A DNA stretch of 64,000 nt. Source: Psychrobacter glaciei (lineage in GTDB: Bacteria; Pseudomonadota; Gammaproteobacteria; Pseudomonadales; Moraxellaceae). The DNA lies in contig NZ_BMZR01000003.1 in assembly GCF_014652895.1 (NCBI RefSeq), forward strand, positions 456,059 to 520,058, written 5' to 3'. The position numbers and the translations under genes were made by a program. Below the pieces are notes generated by a model. That model saw only the letters and a program-made list of their open reading frames with translations, was not told the origin of the DNA and did no database searches. Each line of letters begins with the position of its first letter. The stretch's first letter is position 1. This document shows, one piece after another, positions 62,426-64,000 of this stretch.

Positions 62426-63262
62426 TCATTTACTTTTAAGTGACTTATTTTTAAGTGAATTACTTTTAAGTGATTTATCTCTGAATGGCATTGCTAACAA
62501 TTCCCATAGCGAGGCGTTTTGTTTGGGTGATAGATATTCTTTTAGCCCAATATCGAGCTCATTGTCCGGCTTCTGAGCGTCGCTCTTGTAGCTACCAAAG
62601 ATCTTATCCCACCAAATCACGCTAAACCCATAGTTTGAATTAGTCTCAGACACGCGTTGGCTATGATGGATACGATGTAAAATTTGCGTCATTAATATTA
62701 AACGCGCAGGCTTTTCAATGGCAGGCGGCAGACGAATATTGGCATGATTAAACATCGCCAAGCCATTTAAGGCGATTTCAAATATCAATATGGCTACGGC
62801 AGGCACACCCAGCGCACTGACGACGAAGAGTTTAACCAATATACTTAAGACAATTTCAATAGGATGAAACCTAAGCCCTGTGCTGGTATCTACGTGAGCA
62901 TCAGCATGATGGACTTTATGCAAGCGCCATAGAATGGGCACTCGGTGGAACAATCGATGCTGCCAATAAATAATGATGTCGAGCACGAGCAAGCTCAATA
63001 CGATAGACACTAAAATGGATAAATCGAGCATATTGAACAAGCCAATTCCGTGCTGCTGATTATACAGCGCAACCGCCGTTAGACCTATTGGTACGGCCAA
63101 ACGCGCCACAATTGATGATGCTAGCACCAAGCCAAAGTTAGCTAGCCAGCGCTTGTTGCTTTTGATCAGGGCTTTACGTGCTGGCATGCGCCATTCAATC
63201 AGCATCATAATCATTAATATGCTGAAAAAGAAGCCCAGTCGCCACCATATCTCATTCGTCAT
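62426..63262 (-). CDS. Fatty acid hydroxylase superfamily membrane protein
   Basis: 278 residues with about four membrane helices. The di-iron histidine clusters of the sterol desaturase/fatty acid hydroxylase family are present: HRLFH, HKVHHADAH, HANIRLP and HRIHHSQRV. It probably hydroxylates or desaturates a lipid at the inner membrane. The C-terminus carries three 5-residue Ser-Leu-Lys repeats (SLKSN, SLKNK, SLKSK) encoded by 15-bp units and ends in a TGA. The gene lies 24 bp after the CDP-alcohol phosphatidyltransferase gene, suggesting an operon for membrane lipids. Confidence 0.87.
   Translation of the reverse strand: MTNEIWWRLGFFFSILMIMMLIEWRMPARKALIKSNKRWLANFGLVLASSIVARLAVPIGLTAVALYNQQHGIGLFNMLDLSILVSIVLSLLVLDIIIYWQHRLFHRVPILWRLHKVHHADAHVDTSTGLRFHPIEIVLSILVKLFVVSALGVPAVAILIFEIALNGLAMFNHANIRLPPAIEKPARLILMTQILHRIHHSQRVSETNSNYGFSVIWWDKIFGSYKSDAQKPDNELDIGLKEYLSPKQNASLWELLAMPFRDKSLKSNSLKNKSLKSK
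62430..62474 (-). repeat. Three 15-bp coding repeats at hydroxylase C-terminus
   Basis: Units 62430-62444, 62445-62459 and 62460-62474 (TTACTTTTAAGTGAC type, up to three changes between copies) encode the Ser-Leu-Lys tail repeats. Confidence 0.85.
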
Positions 63263-63286
63263 TGGCTACCTCTTTACTTATTCTGT

Positions 63287-63928
63287 TTATATGCTGTTTG
63301 AATGGCTGTCTGCTTCTAAACGTTTGAGGGTCTGGTAACCGCCATATATACGGGTAAAAATAGTAACAGCGCAGGCAGCCGCAAAAATACTGGCCAGTAA
63401 GACAAACTGCTGTGGCCAAATACAAAAGGCGACAAACAATGCGATGGTTTCAGTGCCTTCTGTGAGACCATTCAAATAATAAAAGCTTTTGTATTTAAAC
63501 TGCGGCTTGTCTAATGCAAATTTTTCAGCAGCAATGGCAAACGCTAAAAAGCTAGAGCCAGTACCAATAAAGGCGGCGAGTAATAATGCCCCTGCAATAG
63601 CGTTTTGTTCAGGATTTGCCAAGATAAAGCCAAGCGGCACGGCAGCATAAAATAAAAAGTCGAGGGTAATGTCTAAGTAGCCTCCTGCGCTTGAGCTTTG
63701 ATTGGCATGACGTGCGAGTGCGCCATCTAAGCCATCAAAAATACGATTCAGAGCAATAGCGATAAGTGCGCCAAACCAGAGCTGATTAGCCAGTAGTGGT
63801 AAAGCTAGCATGCCGATAATAAAACCGACCACTGTTAATTGATCAGCAGTAACGCCGCGCTTATGTAACATGATGACTATGGGCGTTAATATAGGCTTGA
63901 TGACAGGTGTAATAAACTTATCTAGCAT
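63287..63928 (-). CDS. CDP-alcohol phosphatidyltransferase
   Basis: 213 residues, about six membrane helices. The family signature D-x2-DG-x2-AR-x8-G-x3-D-x3-D appears with Asp65, Asp68, Gly69, Ala72, Arg73, Gly82, Asp86 and Asp90 in FDGLDGALARHANQ and YLDITLD. These bind Mg and the CDP-lipid. It transfers a phosphatidyl group to an alcohol acceptor, which cannot be named from sequence. Start ATG at 63928. Upstream of it only 72 bp of AT-rich sequence remain in the window. Confidence 0.9.
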   Translation of the reverse strand: MLDKFITPVIKPILTPIVIMLHKRGVTADQLTVVGFIIGMLALPLLANQLWFGALIAIALNRIFDGLDGALARHANQSSSAGGYLDITLDFLFYAAVPLGFILANPEQNAIAGALLLAAFIGTGSSFLAFAIAAEKFALDKPQFKYKSFYYLNGLTEGTETIALFVAFCIWPQQFVLLASIFAAACAVTIFTRIYGGYQTLKRLEADSHSNSI

Positions 63929-64000
63929 GCAACCACCTTTTTATGTTACCGCTAAAAACTAAAGTTAATAACTAAGATTAATTACCAAGATTAATGACTT

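Overview
The window looks like a piece of the chromosome of a Psychrobacter-like gammaproteobacterium (family Moraxellaceae). The basis is the moderate-to-low GC, the fused tyrA-aroA gene, the NhaC-type antiporter, the short intergenic repeats built on GGGCGTGTC ends, and a gene set (hydroxyproline, Phe/Tyr and TonB functions) typical of a free-living heterotroph. I see no rRNA, tRNA, CRISPR array, prophage or intact insertion sequence. The genus is an inference from family knowledge, not from a database search.

Layout. 1-4.5 kb: end of a WG-repeat protein, alpha/beta hydrolase with rubredoxin, apt, a small secreted protein, transaldolase. 5-12 kb: aromatic amino acid and folate genes on the + strand (pheA, hisC, tyrA-aroA fusion, rarD, folB, folK). 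12.1-13.3 kb: an AT-rich gap holding one very short 2OG-Fe(II) oxygenase-like gene. 13.3-19.5 kb: leftward group dnaE, Hpt protein, trmJ, cysE. 19.7-27.5 kb: a complete-looking hydroxyproline degradation operon (epimerase, D-hydroxyproline oxidase, deaminase, semialdehyde dehydrogenase, AGCS permease) with a divergent AraC-type regulator that carries a PAS-like sensor region. 27.5-33.5 kb: gamma-glutamyltransferase and two large, probably related lipoproteins of unknown role. 33.6-39.3 kb: a Spy-like protein divergent from a Cpx-like two-component pair, then tonB, exbB, exbD. 39.4-43.7 kb: a DUF4331 / small lipoprotein / TPR / HupE-like cluster.

44.2-54.6 kb is a Phe/Tyr catabolic region: phhA and phhB (Phe to Tyr), tyrB-type aminotransferase (Tyr to 4-hydroxyphenylpyruvate), hppD (to homogentisate), maiA and fahA (maleylacetoacetate to fumarate plus acetoacetate), with IclR- and LysR-type regulators. 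The usual homogentisate dioxygenase gene is absent. Instead a single-domain VOC protein sits next to fahA and carries a complete extradiol ring-cleavage dioxygenase signature. This is the most interesting candidate in the window: a possible unrelated replacement for HmgA.

54.7-64 kb: NhaC antiporter, PEP carboxylase, peroxiredoxin, TetR regulator, FrnE-type oxidoreductase, fatty acid hydroxylase family protein and a CDP-alcohol phosphatidyltransferase. Several MITE-like elements with terminal inverted repeats lie between genes. One separates phhA from phhB and supplies the phhA stop codon. Another (61.9-62.2 kb) is made of nested hairpins. A second dispersed repeat family, unrelated to these, occurs at four intergenic sites. 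Promoters were not called individually, because no -35/-10 pair was convincing enough by eye.
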